From: Liopterus haemorrhoidalis
Taxonomy: Eukaryota > Arthropoda > Insecta > Coleoptera > Dytiscidae
NCBI GenBank assembly: GCA_963971575.1
Contig: OZ020616.1
Location: 52,683,201-52,747,200, forward strand
Direction: 5' to 3'
Length of the DNA: 64,000 nucleotides
Shown here one piece after another: positions 10,377 to 21,313 of this stretch (position 1 is its first letter; every line of letters starts with the position of its first letter). A program made the translations under genes and the position numbers. Under the pieces are notes generated by a model. That model did no database searches, was not told where the DNA came from, and saw only the letters and a program-made list of their open reading frames with translations.

Positions 10377-11690
10377 ATTTCAGTAAAAAAATACATGAAA
10401 GTACATATACATAGTCAAATAAAAAATGTAACAATAATATACACAAATTCAAAACATATAAGATGATAAAGACATGTCTCTTAGATCATCATTAATGTAT
10501 TCTTCTAGATTATAATAGGCCTTATTAATCAATAAATTACGAACACAAGTTTTAAAATTTTTTATGTTCAGCTCTCGCACCGAGAACGGTAATTTATTGA
10601 ATAATTTGGCACCCATGTAATTTGGATGTGTTTTGGACAGTTTATTATGCAAACGCGGCAGACGTATATTATTTTTTTCTCTAGTATTGAACCTATGTAT
10701 GGCACTGTTTTTTAATAGGTTAGCATCTTTGACATACATAAGCATTTCAAGAATATATAAACAGACGAACGTTAAAATTTTTAGATCTTTAAATAGTTGT
10801 TTACACGAGGTGCGTCTTGCGACACCGCAAAGGATTCTTATAGACCTTTTTTGTAATATAAAAATTCTCTTCCAGTTGGTGGACTGTCCCCAAAGAATTA
10901 TCCCGTAACTCATAACAGATTTAATGTATGCATTATAAACTAATTTAGCTGTCGATAACGTCACACAATTTTTTAATTTATATAACATATAATTACACGA
11001 CTTAATTTTATTAGCAATATACTGTATATGGTTAATCCAGTTTAATTGTGAATCAAGTTGGAAACCTAAGAATTTGATGCCATTAATGTTATACAGGGTG
11101 TTATTAGATAAATTTCTGTTTAGGCTAAAAATCATGGTAAAAGTTTTAGATTCGTTTAGTTTTAGTTGGTTATTTTTAAACCATGCTTGAGCTTTAGCCT
11201 GGTTTGCATTAATTTGTTCCGAAATTTTACAGTGATCAGTTTCTTTGTTGATGAAGGTAGTGTCATCAGCATACATTAAAGTGTAGGTGTTAACATTGTC
11301 GGGAAGATCGTTAATGTATAACAAAAATAACAAGGAACTGATTACGGTTCCTTGGCCGACCCCTATATTTAACGTTTGTAGGCAAGAATGATTATTATCG
11401 TGTAAAACATATTGTTGTCTGTCCAATAAGTAACTTTGCAGTAGATGTAAGGAGTTACCTCGAATGCCATAATGATCTAGCTTATTGAAGAGAATCTCAT
11501 GTGTGACACAATCGAAGGCTTTAGTAAGGTCGCAGAACGTTGTAGCTACGTGAAGACCGTTTTCTAGCGAGTTGATTATCTCAGATATTAATTTAGTGGC
11601 TGCCTTAACTGTGGATAATTTAGACCTAAACCCATACTGGCTATCTGAAAATATGTTCCATTTATTGTAATTGTAATTGGCCACTCACTG
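10377..11690 (-). CDS. Non-LTR retrotransposon reverse transcriptase, 5'-truncated but open
   Basis: An uninterrupted 411-codon frame (11684-10449) spans most of an RT. Residues 17-24 (QYGFRSKLS) are RT motif 2. FCDLTKAFD near 50-58 is motif A with both Asp. GVGQGTVISSLLF near 108-120 is motif B, with the usual GVPQGS altered to GVGQGT. LMYADDT near 136-142 is motif C with the catalytic YADD. The thumb and C-terminal region follow (LGFQLDSQLNW, YGIILWG, LQKRSIRILCG). The endonuclease and the start of RT are lost upstream of 11690, so the first Met is not the true start. The 3' UTR runs to an (ATT)n tail beside 10376. Family: jockey/CR1/L2-like; it cannot be narrowed by eye. It can no longer retrotranspose by itself. 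Confidence 0.85.
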
Positions 11691-12431
11691 GCTGTTGATG
11701 TCTTAAATAAATAAATAAAAAAATAAATAAAATGTTGACTGTTTTTTTGCAGGGTTGTAGTGGTAGTTTTTAAATATAATAAGGGCGTTGATGTGTTGTA
11801 TAATTTAGTATGGTGGGTCCTAAATAATTGTTGAAATTCTGCAGATTTCTCTGGTCGTTGTAGAATGTAGCGTATATGATTGGTTTGTTCAAGTTAGGCA
11901 AGCAACATTACATCAAAGTTATGGGCTCGTATAACTTACCATAATCACCGTTCGCCTCCTTCGCATAGGGAAGTAAGATTTGAATGCAACATACATTTTA
12001 CTTTATAGGCCTTATATTTTCCAGGATTTTCAAACGAAGACTGGAATGGTCTTATTAAACTCGACGAAAAAATACCACAAATTTCAACAGAAAATATTTA
12101 AAATAAAACCAAAAAAGAATGAAGGAAATTGAATGATTAATCAAATGGAATTTTATGAAAATTTACTAGAAAATAACTCAAATATTTTCATTAAAAAAAA
12201 GTTTTTTTTTTGTTCTGCAATGCTTGGATTCTGTCAGTGAAGACAGAGAATGATTTGATCTGAGCATTATTGATCAATTCAATATAGGAATTTAACTCAA
12301 CAATCAGAACTTGCGCATATACTAGCTACCCCTGCCGGCTTCGCTTGGGAAATATTAGTTATTATTGACCTATATTTTTGTGGAATTTACAATATAGTCG
12401 TAATAAGGCTATCAGACAGAGGACAATACTA
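11691..12431. other. Non-coding, with an ACTAGCT repeat-end motif
   Basis: An (AAAT)n run lies at 11704-11735. ACTAGCTACC followed by CCTGCCGGCTTCGC at 12321-12350 resembles ACTAGCTGGAGTACCCG followed by TACTTCGTACGG at 59443-59470. Both look like the same class of repeat terminus with a small hairpin. No open frame. Confidence 0.45.
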
Positions 12432-13350
12432 CAAGGTGTCTCAAAAGAAATTTTATATTTAGTGGATCGATTAAAAAAAAAGTAAGCCGTATATAGAAAA
12501 AATGTTTATTAATTATTAAAATACACTTTTTGGGGATTTATTTCTTAAAAATAATATCGTCTAAATGTAGACCCTAGAGTTCTCGGCACTCATTTAATCG
12601 AACAGTAAAATTACTTATGACGTCTCGGCAGGTGGACTCAGGGATGGCTGCCATTTCGTGACGGATATTTTCTTTCAAATGCGCCAGTGAAGTCGGTTTA
12701 TTGGCGTAAACTTTAGATTTAAGATAACCCCATAGGAAAAAGTCCATAGGGGTTAAATCTGGACTGCGTGGAGGCCAATTTATGTCACCTCTCCGCTCAA
12801 TCACCTGATTTACGAAATTAAGCCTCTGACTGGCATCTTGGGGCTTTAATTCTTGCACCAATTGAATTTTGTAAGGGTGCAGCTTTAGGTCTTTGTGCAT
12901 AATGCGATGTAATGATAATCTATGCACATTTAAAGCACTTGCGCGCTTCCGAATTGGAAGGTTCGGGTCGTCACGAACAGACTCTGATTAACATTCTCCA
13001 CGTTTTCTACCGTTCTTGATGACCTAGGTCGCCCGGATTTTGATTTATCCAGCGTTGTACCAGTCTCTTCAAACTTTTTAACCCAATGTCGAATGAGAGG
13101 AATGCTTGGCGCATCATTTAAGTGGCGAAAACCTCGAATACTGCAGAATTTTCTACGCGCTACAGTCGTCGAATTACCGTTTTTGTAAAACTCTCGCACG
13201 AATAACGCGCGGTCTGCTCCCGAGAAACGCTCCATAGCGACTGAATTCCCAAGAGCCAGGCTACCGATTGACATAACCCCCGCGCCCCTCGGATACGTTG
13301 CGTTCACGCAGTAAGCTAAATAAATATAAAATTTCTTTTGAGACACCTTG
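12432..13350 (-). mobile_element. DD41D element with internal deletion
   Basis: A 919 bp element with inverted ends CAAGGTGTCTCAAAAGAAAT continuing TTTATATTTA, about 28 bp and almost perfect. A TA is present immediately outside both ends (12430-12431 and 13351-13352), the mariner/Tc1 target duplication. It encodes the two ends of a transposase, but the middle is deleted. Confidence 0.85.
12574..13238 (-). pseudogene. DD41D transposase lacking two catalytic Asp
   Basis: Starts MERFSGADRALFVREFYKNG (13238), a helix-turn-helix protein with VKKFEETGTTLDKSKSGRPR typical of this family. A frameshift near 12960 leads to LSLHRIMHKDLKLHPYKIQL, then QRLNFVNQVI. The sequence then jumps directly to ERRGDINWPPRSPDLTPMDF. 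The first and second catalytic Asp and about 120 residues between them are deleted, leaving only the third (PMDF). The C-terminus ends NECREL. The product could bind terminal repeats at most; it cannot cut. The deletion leaves the element about 70 percent of the expected length. Confidence 0.85.
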
Positions 13351-13439
13351 TATAAACATGTAAGGAGATAGGATTAAACTACTGAGCAGATTCTTTTCAG
13401 ATCTTAGCAGATCAATGCTCAAATGCCTGCTGTATAAAA

Positions 13440-13878
13440 CTCTTTGGGCTGCAGTCTCAGTTACATGCGTACTTCTTGTTCAACATCGTTATCACCCGCG
13501 AAACGTTTGACGCCAAGATGCTTGTCTGTAGACCAAACCATGAGAACATCCTATTGCAGTTGCTATGGTGTATGATTGAAATCCGCCTGTTAGCTCGAAC
13601 CATCTCGTCCACCCGTCGAATGGTTGCATCATTCACCATCTGAACCCAGTTCAGTGTTCGTCAACAACTTTTAAGCATCCTTGAGAGAATTTTTCCCAGT
13701 TGTACACTGCTTTACGCGACAAACACGCTTCACTGTAAACAGGATACATTTCCTTATGGTTATCCTTTGCAGGAAGTCCTTTTGCCCACAAAAAATGCAC
13801 AACAGCACGTTGCTCTTCCAGAGTATACTTTTCGAGCATGTTCGCCATTTTCAGTCTGCCTGCGCACGCACACGACAA
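13440..13878 (-). pseudogene. Mariner transposase N-terminal fragment
   Basis: MANMLEKYTLEEQRAVVHFL, WAKGLPAKDNHKEMYPVYSE and CLSRKAVYNWEKFSQG give the first helix-turn-helix of a SETMAR-type mariner. After a frame change, DATIRRVDEMVRANRRISI is the second. A natural start lies at 13848. The sequence stops near 13440 before any catalytic residue. The lineage differs from the mariners at 5560, 21757 and 56133. Confidence 0.8.
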
Positions 13879-13964
13879 CTGTCACTTAAGTGTTATCAAG
13901 CTGGATTGTGCTGCCACCTAATAACACTTTTGGAAATAGCTCACTTCTATTTTCAGCTTTCCAA

Positions 13965-15275
13965 CATCAGTTTGTGACTTATTTACTTTATGTGATCTTT
14001 CAAAAGCATTCGATTGCGTTCCTCACAGTTTGCTTTTGGACAAACTTGAAAAGTATGGCATCCGCGGCATTGCAAATGATCTCATTAGATCTTATTTTTC
14101 TAATAGATACCAGTTCGTCTCGATGAACGACGTAGATTCTTCATATAGGAAGGTCAATTTCGGAGTTTGTCAGGGCGGAATTTTGGGTCCATTTTTTTTT
14201 CATCGTTTACATCAATGACCTCCCAAATTTACTTCCTGAAAGTGTCAAAGTTATACTTTACGCCGATGACACTACTGTCCTGACAAATCATACGTCTGTT
14301 AACGATGTGGTCAGAAATACAGAACAGGAAATGGTGGAAGTTAAAGATTGGTTCACTTCAAACCGACTTTCCCTTAATAATAATAAAACCCAACAAATGA
14401 TTTTTTCACTTAACCGCAATATTGATATTAATATTCAGTTCGGTGGGCCAATTAAATTTCTTGGGATTTATATCGATAGTCAACTTAGCTGGCATGATCA
14501 CATTGACTATTTGGCAAAAGTTCTTAAAAGAGTTATCTATGCGTTCATCAGGCTGAAAACGTCTGTGTCTTTTGATATGCTGCGTATGTTCTATTTTGCT
14601 GCTTTTCAGTCGCGTTTAACTTACGGAATAATTCACTGGGGTTTAAGCTCGTCTGTCAACAGAATTTTCTTACTCCAAAAACGTGCTGTAAGAATCCTGA
14701 ATAATGTTCCTAACAGGCACCACTGCCAAGAGCTCTTTAGGAAATGTAGCATTTTGTCTTTTTATAGTCTTTTTGTTTATACTTGTCTGGTATACGTTAA
14801 AGAAAACCCGAACAGATATGTAACCGTATCCTCTAGACATGTCTACAATATTCGTTCTGCTGGCAACATCAGACTACCAAGACTTAGATTGTCTAAATCT
14901 AGGAATGGTATTTTTTGGCAGCCACTTTCTTTAACTACTTACCAGTTTCTTTAAAAAAATTGTCAATTAGATTGTTTAAGTTCAAAATAAAAAAAATTCT
15001 TATTGAGAATTGTCTCTACAATTCGGACGATTTTTTCAAAATTAATTTCAGTTCCTACATCTAACATGTAAGCTGTTGTTTTTTTGCTCTACCATTGTTA
15101 ATTTTATATATATTTTTCCCTCTCTTTTCTATATTATTTAATATTGTATTTCATTTTTCAATGTTTTCAAATACTTTCTACTTTTGTTCATTGAATTTAT
15201 CATATATGTACTGACAAATGTAAACGTCGTAAGATGTCTAGCATGAAATAAATATTATTATTATTATTTTTCTTT
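13965..15275 (+). pseudogene. Non-LTR reverse transcriptase, 5'-truncated with frameshifts
   Basis: RT palm of the same general group as the element at 10377-11690. LCDLSKAFDCVPHSLLLDKL is motif A with both Asp. FGVCQGGILGPFF is motif B. VILYADDTTVL (about 14255) is motif C. The thumb follows with KFLGIYIDSQLSWHDHIDYL, YGIIHWGLSSSVNRIFLLQK and RRLSKSRNG-like sequence. Frames change near 14000, 14195 (at a T run) and 14910, so it is dead. The 3' UTR ends in ATGAAATAAATATT(ATT)n at about 15250-15270, a genuine 3' end. Confidence 0.85.
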
Positions 15276-15399
15276 TCTTTTTTTTATAAATAATCACGGA
15301 CTTACAACAGTCCGGGGCTTACAACCGTACGGACCAAAGTCAAGTACCGGCTGCTTTCCTAAATTGTTCCTCGTCTAGTCTAGTATGGTGTGGTGGTAT

Positions 15400-16160
15400 G
15401 TTATATTAACGAGGGCGGAGATTGTAGCGTTTCTGCTTTTGTGTTGTGTCGGGTTGTTGTGTTTGTTCTTCTGATGCTTCAGAAGTCGGTTTTCGGTTTC
15501 TGGTTTTGGGTTGTGTTGTTGTGTGTAGGTTTTGTGTGTATTGTGATGGTTGAACGTCTTGTTCCGTGTGGTTGGACTCTTGTGACTTCAGTTGTGTAGG
15601 TTGTGTATGTACCATTTGTTCTTCTTGTGCGGATATAGGGTGCTGCGATATGTGTTCTATATTGTGTAGAGCTATTCTCGGTGGATGTTGTGTGAAAGGT
15701 GTAATGTCCAGGCTATGTTTAGGAATTTTCTTACTATATGACATGTGTTTATGATTACGGCTTTTTGTGTCTGTATATATGTGTTTCTGTTTAAGTTTAG
15801 TATGTGTAAGCTATTATGTATTGTTTGTGGGATGACCCCCGTCGAACTGATAACTATAGGTACCGTGAAGACCTTCTCCATTTTCAGGAGAGTTTTCAGT
15901 TCAACAGCAAGGTCAGTGTATTTTCTATGTTTTTCGACGTGTGTGTTGTGTAAGTTGTGTGTATTGGGCACTGCTATATCGATAAGGTAGATGATTTTTT
16001 CCGTTTTGTCAATGAGGGTGATGTCTGGTCTGTTGTGATGTATTGTTTTGTCTGTAAGTAAAGTTCTATCCCAGTAAAGTCTGTGCGTGTCATTTTCTAT
16101 TATTATTATTATTTTGGGGTTTGTCAGGTCTTGACAAGCGTCCACTAATCTCAAACTTCA
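15400..16160 (-). pseudogene. R2-type retrotransposon endonuclease C-terminus, copy A
   Basis: The frame 16154-15672 has RLYWDRTLLTDKTIHHNRPD, then ITLIDKTEKIIYLIDIAVP, then VEKHRKYTDLAVELKTL. This resembles the restriction-like endonuclease at the C-terminus of R2/R4/Dong-type elements. RPD at 42-44 and D59 are the likely PD-D metal ligands. The cysteine motif that should precede it is absent, and a coding (ATT)n run gives KIIIII at residues 14-19. After a frameshift near 15730, a Thr/Gln/His-rich tail continues to RYNLRPR-stop at 15406. It has no RT domain. Confidence 0.7.
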
Positions 16161-16980
16161 GCAACCTTTTGAGCCGCGTCATACTAGAGACTAGTGGAGC
16201 TAAATACACACGACTGCATCCCAAACCCTGGCGATATGCAGCCGCGGAAATTACGCCAGATCCAGTGCCCGCACAATGCGGAGCGACCCGAGCAGCACTG
16301 CTTTCTGCATCCTGCAGATCAAAGAGTTGGCAGAAGATCTGCAGACGGGAATGGACTCGATTTCCCTTCGATAGGAGGCTTTCATGCCACCCAAAACACC
16401 AACTATCAGGACTACAAGCTTAACTTTATACCCGGGATATAGCTTTCTAAGCTCGACAAGAGGTCCATATACTTGGACCTCTTTCCTCCTCCTTGAGAGA
16501 GATATTCTTCTCAGCTGGACTTGAGAATTCGATCACAAACATCTGTTTGGTCTCGATATCCAGGAGGGTTATGTCCGGCTTAGTGGCTGTCAGAAACCTC
16601 GAGGTGGGGAAGGAGTAATTCCAATAAATTCGGCACTTGGAATTTTCCACCACCGATTCTATGTCAGAAGGGGCGTACGGTATAACCGGTATTTGGTCAA
16701 TACCATAGGCATGTCTAAGATGATAGTAGAGCACGCGGAGAGCAGCATTATGTCGAGACACGTAGCTCGACGCTGCAAGAGATGGACAAGCAGACAGAAT
16801 GTGCATTATCGTTTCAGAATGGTGGTGGCACAACCTACAGAGTGTGGACTCCGCTATTTGGAATATGCGGGCCCTGTATGCCAAAGTATTTATAACACCA
16901 TCCTGACACGCAAACACAAACAACAACTCAACATCAACTCGTTGAAATGGCAGAAATGTTTGCGTAGAACACATATAACA
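16161..16980 (-). pseudogene. R2-type restriction-like endonuclease domain, copy B
   Basis: A 175-codon frame (16974-16447) carries the hallmarks of the R2-clade endonuclease. A zinc knuckle has Cys46-x2-Cys49-x8-His58-x4-Cys63 (CRLCHHHSETIM, HILSAC). RIYWNYSFPTSRFL follows, then TKPDITLLDIETK with Pro133-Asp134, then MFVIEFSSPAEKN with Glu149 as a candidate ligand. This domain nicks the target for reverse transcription. After KEEE the frame degenerates, and a 3' region reaches CCCAAACCCTGGCGATATGC near 16225. Upstream RT is missing. It lies directly upstream of copy A on the same strand. Confidence 0.8.
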
Positions 16981-18564
16981 TATTAAATTACAATTGAGTA
17001 AATTGTGCCAAAATGAATCAATTGTAGATACCTGTATTAAATTGTAAAGCTACATTATAACCTGACCTATTTAATGAATCGATAAAGTGTGGTAGTTAGC
17101 AAAGCTGACTCTCCACACAATGTTGGGAAAATCACAGTTAGAAAACAATAGTAGGCCTGTAAATACCTCTGTATATTTATACCACATCGTTCTTCAAGCA
17201 AATGGTTACGGTACGATTAGCTCGTATAATAGCTAGGTTTACGGTAGTTTGGATATACATGTATGAACAGCTATTATTGGCTACTAACATGCTCATAGCG
17301 TGCTCCAGAATTAATCTATGTATTGAATATATAACTTTGTTTTAAATCAAGGTCGAATTCACTCTTTATGTATTATGCTAATTGACTTTTTGTCCTTAAA
17401 TATTTTGCAAAAATGTTAAATGAAATTACATTATGTCAAAGAAGTTTTTGCATTATGAATTATTGATTTAAAACTCTGTGATTTCATTGATAACACAGGC
17501 TTATGAGGTTTTAGTAAAAAGATTTGTGGACTAGTGCAATAAAACTTTGTTAAAAAAAAAATTATTTGTGCAGTTAGTGTGTACAGTAGATCTTTCTAAT
17601 AGTAGTGCTAGATTGGGTAGTCTTTAAACACGTATCGAATACAAAAAGAGAGTAGACACAGTTTTCCTCGCCTTAACTAATTTTTGAGCGTGGGTCAACT
17701 GTTTTATAATAAATAATCAGAAATACAGTCAATAATTACCGCCCCAAAATGACCTTAATAGCATCGTTTGGCCTTATTAAAAAACAAAATTTAATTACGT
17801 TTTTCATTAAATCATCATTTACCTTTTAATGACAATATCGATGACCAAAATTTCATTAGAATTCTTGAAATTCTTTTATACCCGAATAAATATAGATACC
17901 AAAATGAAAACAACAAGCTGTCATATTTGAGGGTAGTTCACCCTTCAAATTCACCCCTTTTCAATCTCCCCTTCCCATTTAAATTAAATCATCAGGGTAT
18001 CACAGGTTGCGAATTACCAGGCTTTGCAGCTGTTAATGCTACCTACGCTCTTCGATCGCTTATCCATCTAGCCGTTAGCTTTCGTATTAATATTTCCTTT
18101 TGGCATTATTCTGCTTCAAATGAGAATCGATCATGTTATTTTTGATTTTTGATCATCACACCTTTTTGTATTTCACAACGTTACGTACAATGTACGGAAA
18201 ACCTTTTCAACACTATGCTTTCAGTTAATTCAAATAAGCCTATATATTTACAGAACTACCAACAAGCGTAAAGTAGGCACTTTACACACGCATTACAATG
18301 TCTAAATTTGCACTATAAAGCACTAGTGCGTAAAGTGTTGCCACGGAAAGTTGTAAAATTTATTTTACACTAAAAATAAATTATTATTTTTATTATTATA
18401 ATAATAAAGATTATCAAATTTTTACTTTTATGTTAAAAAAATACATAAATGAAAGAATGTATGATTTGATTATTACTTTTAATAATAATAATAATAATTC
18501 TTTACTGACCAAGTATATTTGTACATTATACAGCTTTTAGTTAGCCAGATTGTTACATGATACA
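16981..18564. other. No gene recognised
   Basis: AT-rich. A 72-codon frame at 17927-18145 matches nothing I know. A small hairpin (GTAAAGT-AGGC-ACTTTAC) lies at 18270-18287, with another CGTAAAGTG at about 18331. A (TAA)n microsatellite is at 18481-18499. This may be unique sequence. Confidence 0.5.
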
Positions 18565-19360
18565 TAATTCCAGATATCGTATTTATTGGAATTATGCATT
18601 TTCTACCACCAAGCTTCTCTCAGCCAATGAGTTGGACATCGAGAGTCAAAAGAAATTTTTGTCATCGAATTACCCTTTCCAGCTGACAAGAACATAACTC
18701 TCAAAGATCACAAGTAGAGAACCAAGTACCTGGACTTCTTGCCCGAGCTAGGAAAAATGCATCCGAGTTATTCTGTGCCCGTAGTCTTGATTTTGGGTGT
18801 ATTGGGTGGCCTTAAAGCTGCGTGTTCAAGAGGGAAATCGAGATTATTCCCGTCCGCAGACTACCTGTTACCTCCCTGGTCTTCAGAATGCAAAAAGCAG
18901 CGCTACTGGGATCGCTTCGCATTGTGCGAATGCTGGATACCGTCTCGTTGCGGCGGTCGCCATCGCGGGTGGAACGGTCGCGGACGGATCCAAGCTCAGT
19001 CCCGTGCCTTGGCCGCCCGCGGAACCTCCTAGCTGCGGAGCCCGGGTCCCTGGTGTTATGCACCCCCACCAGGACGCATAACACCAGGGTTTGGGATGTG
19101 GCCGATAACTGGGATAGAGCACTCTCGATCTTCTATGTGGAGGTAAGAAGTGAGAGTCGCGTCTATGCAGACCACGTTGCAAACTTAGATGGTACTAGCG
19201 TAGAGTGACCATTCGTCCCGCTTTTTGCGGGACTGTCCCGCATTAAGACGAGTCCCGCAAAAGTCCCGCATTCTAACGTTTTGTATCTTTTGGACCTTTT
19301 TTTTGCTTTATCCCGCATTACCTTCTTAAGAAAATGGTCACCCTATACTAGCGGGACTAT
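18565..19360 (+). pseudogene. R2-type endonuclease C-terminus, copy C
   Basis: Plus-strand relative of copy B. RIYWNYAFSTTKLL is followed by a shortened stretch in which the KPDITLLD segment has collapsed, so the catalytic PD is lost. KYLDFLPELGKMHPSYSVPV and LGVLGGLKAA follow. The C-terminal helix region (LVFRMQKAALLGSLRIVRML) appears in the next frame. The 3' region has a 13 bp hairpin, CCTGGTGTTATGC with GCATAACACCAGG, at about 19050-19091. It also has CCAGGGTTTGGGATG, which matches copy B's 3' end in reverse. It has been split by the hAT MITE at 19201-19345. Confidence 0.7.
19201..19345. mobile_element. 145 bp hAT MITE (GGTGACCA family, short form)
   Basis: The ends are TAGAGTGACCATTCGTCCCG on the left and the complement of TAGGGTGACCAT on the right. 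The 8 bp target duplication TACTAGCG is perfect (19193-19200 and 19346-19353). GTCCCGCA repeats lie inside, and a single GGACC(T)nGCT block is present. The longer copy at 24124-24441 has that block amplified. Confidence 0.9.
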
Positions 19361-20167
19361 AACCCCACTTATATTAAATATGAATTATAATAAGTTTGTT
19401 TTAACAACAACACTGTTGTAATATGTATATGGGTACTATTGGGTCACGTACAGGATTAATGTGCCCAGATTTCAACCTTGCAACAAATATTTTTATGTCG
19501 TCTTTGGAATAAAAATTCATGCAATTCTATCAAGTTTTTTATTTATCTGTTTTTATCGATATAAATTGTTGGAAATTCTGCAATTAGGGATTGAAGTTGA
19601 CATATTTCGATGAAATACAAAGAAATGTTACTGAAAAGAAATAAGCTGTCAATAACGAATGTTCTTTGGTAAATTTCTCTTTGCTTGCATTCTGACATCG
19701 CAACACGACTTGTAACTTAAATGATTCAAAAGATTCTAGAAAATTTTAAATTGGATCATTTTTATTTCTTCGAAATATATCTATAAGAAATAATCATTTA
19801 GAAATATTAATGACTAACTTTATCATAATAATAACATGATATTTGAGTACTGTATTACGTATCACACTATACATCATTGTATTCTACTATTAAAAATTTA
19901 ACCATAGTTGGTTTTAATCAATCTTATGCACTAAAATAAAATAGCCACCAAAGGTTTTGTTGCTGTAGGTACACATATCTTACTATTTTTAACATTTATT
20001 GTATCAATGGAAAGATTAAAGCATACCAATTGTAAAGTCCGTCGAAAAATATTTCGTTGATTGTAAAAACACAAGACTTACAACTATGTTATGTACTTTT
20101 TTTTGTATCAAATTGGTTGCTATCTGGTGGTAGTTCTTTGTATTATACCAAGTAGATATTTCATAGA
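19361..20167. other. AT-rich, no gene seen
   Basis: No open frame, repeat unit or RNA gene is evident between the R2-type fragment and the transposon beginning at 20171. Confidence 0.55.
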
Positions 20168-20170
20168 TAA

Positions 20171-21310
20171 CACTGGTCAACAAATTTAAACTTTTTTTTT
20201 GCTTACTTAAATCTGATACTTGTTTTTAACTAATTTTGGGGTGCTGATATCAAAAATGTTAACAGTTTCTGCCTATCACGTCAAATTTTTGTTCTATCGT
20301 ATTTTGACTTTTTTCACCTTTTCACGTTCTAATATACGTCTACTTAATTAATTTCAACTTCGTTCTTGTTGTCCAATATATTTCGTAGGAACGCTTTACA
20401 TGCAGGAACCTTTGGTGGAGCGAACAAAAATCATTTTGCCTCCTCTTCATATTAAACTGGGTTTAATGAAGCAGTTTGTAAAAGCGTTGAACAAAGATTG
20501 TGACTGTTTCATATATATATCTGAAACATTTCAAAGTCTCAGTAATGAGAAGCTAAAAGCTGGCATTTTTGACGGACCACAAATTAAAAAATTAGTGAAT
20601 GATCCACATTTCACTGTACATATGGATGATATGGAGAAGAATGCATGGCAGTCTTTCGTGGCGCTCATCAAAAATTTTCTTGGGAATAAAAAAGCCGAAA
20701 ACTATGTGGAGGTCGTTGAAAATTTGATTGAAAATTATCATCATCTGGGGTGCAACATGAGCGTGAAACTTTTTTTAAACAGTCATCTTGACAAATTTCC
20801 TGTCTATCTTGCAGATGTTAGTGATGAACAGGGTGAACGTTTCCATCAGGATTTAAAAGAGATGATGAGACGTTATCAAGGAAGGTGGGATACTCACATG
20901 ATGGCTGACTACTGTTGGAGTATTAAAAGAGACATATCGGGAATGGTGCACTCCAGAAGATCTTACGGACGACCATTTAATTCTTAAATTATTTTGTATT
21001 TTTATTTTAACACTCCAATGCATTAAAATGTAATTAAAACTTTTCTCATTTTCTTTCTTTCACTATAAATAAAATTTTAAGAATATTTTTTAGTTATTTA
21101 GTTCTTATTGTTCGCCAAATTTGTACCAATTACAGTATCGACGTCTAAAATTAAACGATAGAAGCATTATTTGGCCGAAAATATGTATTTGTTGTAGAGC
21201 AAAAATCTGAAGTAATACGCAAAAACTGATGTGATATTTGAGTTCAGCAGCACCAAATTAGTAAGAAACAAGTCTTAGATGTAAGTCAGCAAAAATTGTG
21301 TTGACCAGTG
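20171..21310 (+). mobile_element. 1.14 kb element with long inverted ends and an intact ORF
   Basis: The termini begin CACTGGTCAACA and remain alignable for about 70 bp: a TTTTTGCT(T/G)ACTTA block, then (G/A)ACTTGTTT, ACTAATTT and GTGCTG. TAA is present on both sides (20168-20170 and 21311-21313), which suggests a 3 bp TWA target duplication as in PIF/Harbinger elements, although a TA duplication is not excluded. It carries one open frame at 20400-20987. The superfamily is not assigned with confidence. Confidence 0.75.
20400..20987 (+). CDS. 195-aa protein of an arthropod repetitive (transposon) family
   Basis: An uninterrupted frame from MQEPLVERTK to SYGRPFNS. Blocks such as LPPLHIKLGLMKQFVKAL, LKAGIFDGPQIKKL and VSDEQGERFHQDLKEM, then RYQGRWDTHMMADYCW near the C-terminus, are ones I recall from multicopy uncharacterised proteins in many arthropod genomes. 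The full-length proteins are several hundred residues long, so this is probably a C-terminal part. The Met here may be internal. Asp, Glu and His residues are plentiful, but I cannot assign a catalytic triad. It lies inside long inverted repeats, which supports a transposase or transposon-associated role. No frameshift or stop is seen, so it is young or recently active. Confidence 0.7.
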   Translation: MQEPLVERTKIILPPLHIKLGLMKQFVKALNKDCDCFIYISETFQSLSNEKLKAGIFDGPQIKKLVNDPHFTVHMDDMEKNAWQSFVALIKNFLGNKKAENYVEVVENLIENYHHLGCNMSVKLFLNSHLDKFPVYLADVSDEQGERFHQDLKEMMRRYQGRWDTHMMADYCWSIKRDISGMVHSRRSYGRPFNS

Positions 21311-21313
21311 TAA

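Noticed and set aside
18739..19208. Several overlapping GC-rich frames at 18.7-19.2 kb as host genes
   Set aside because: They are shifted frames of the R2-type endonuclease C-terminus and its 3' region.
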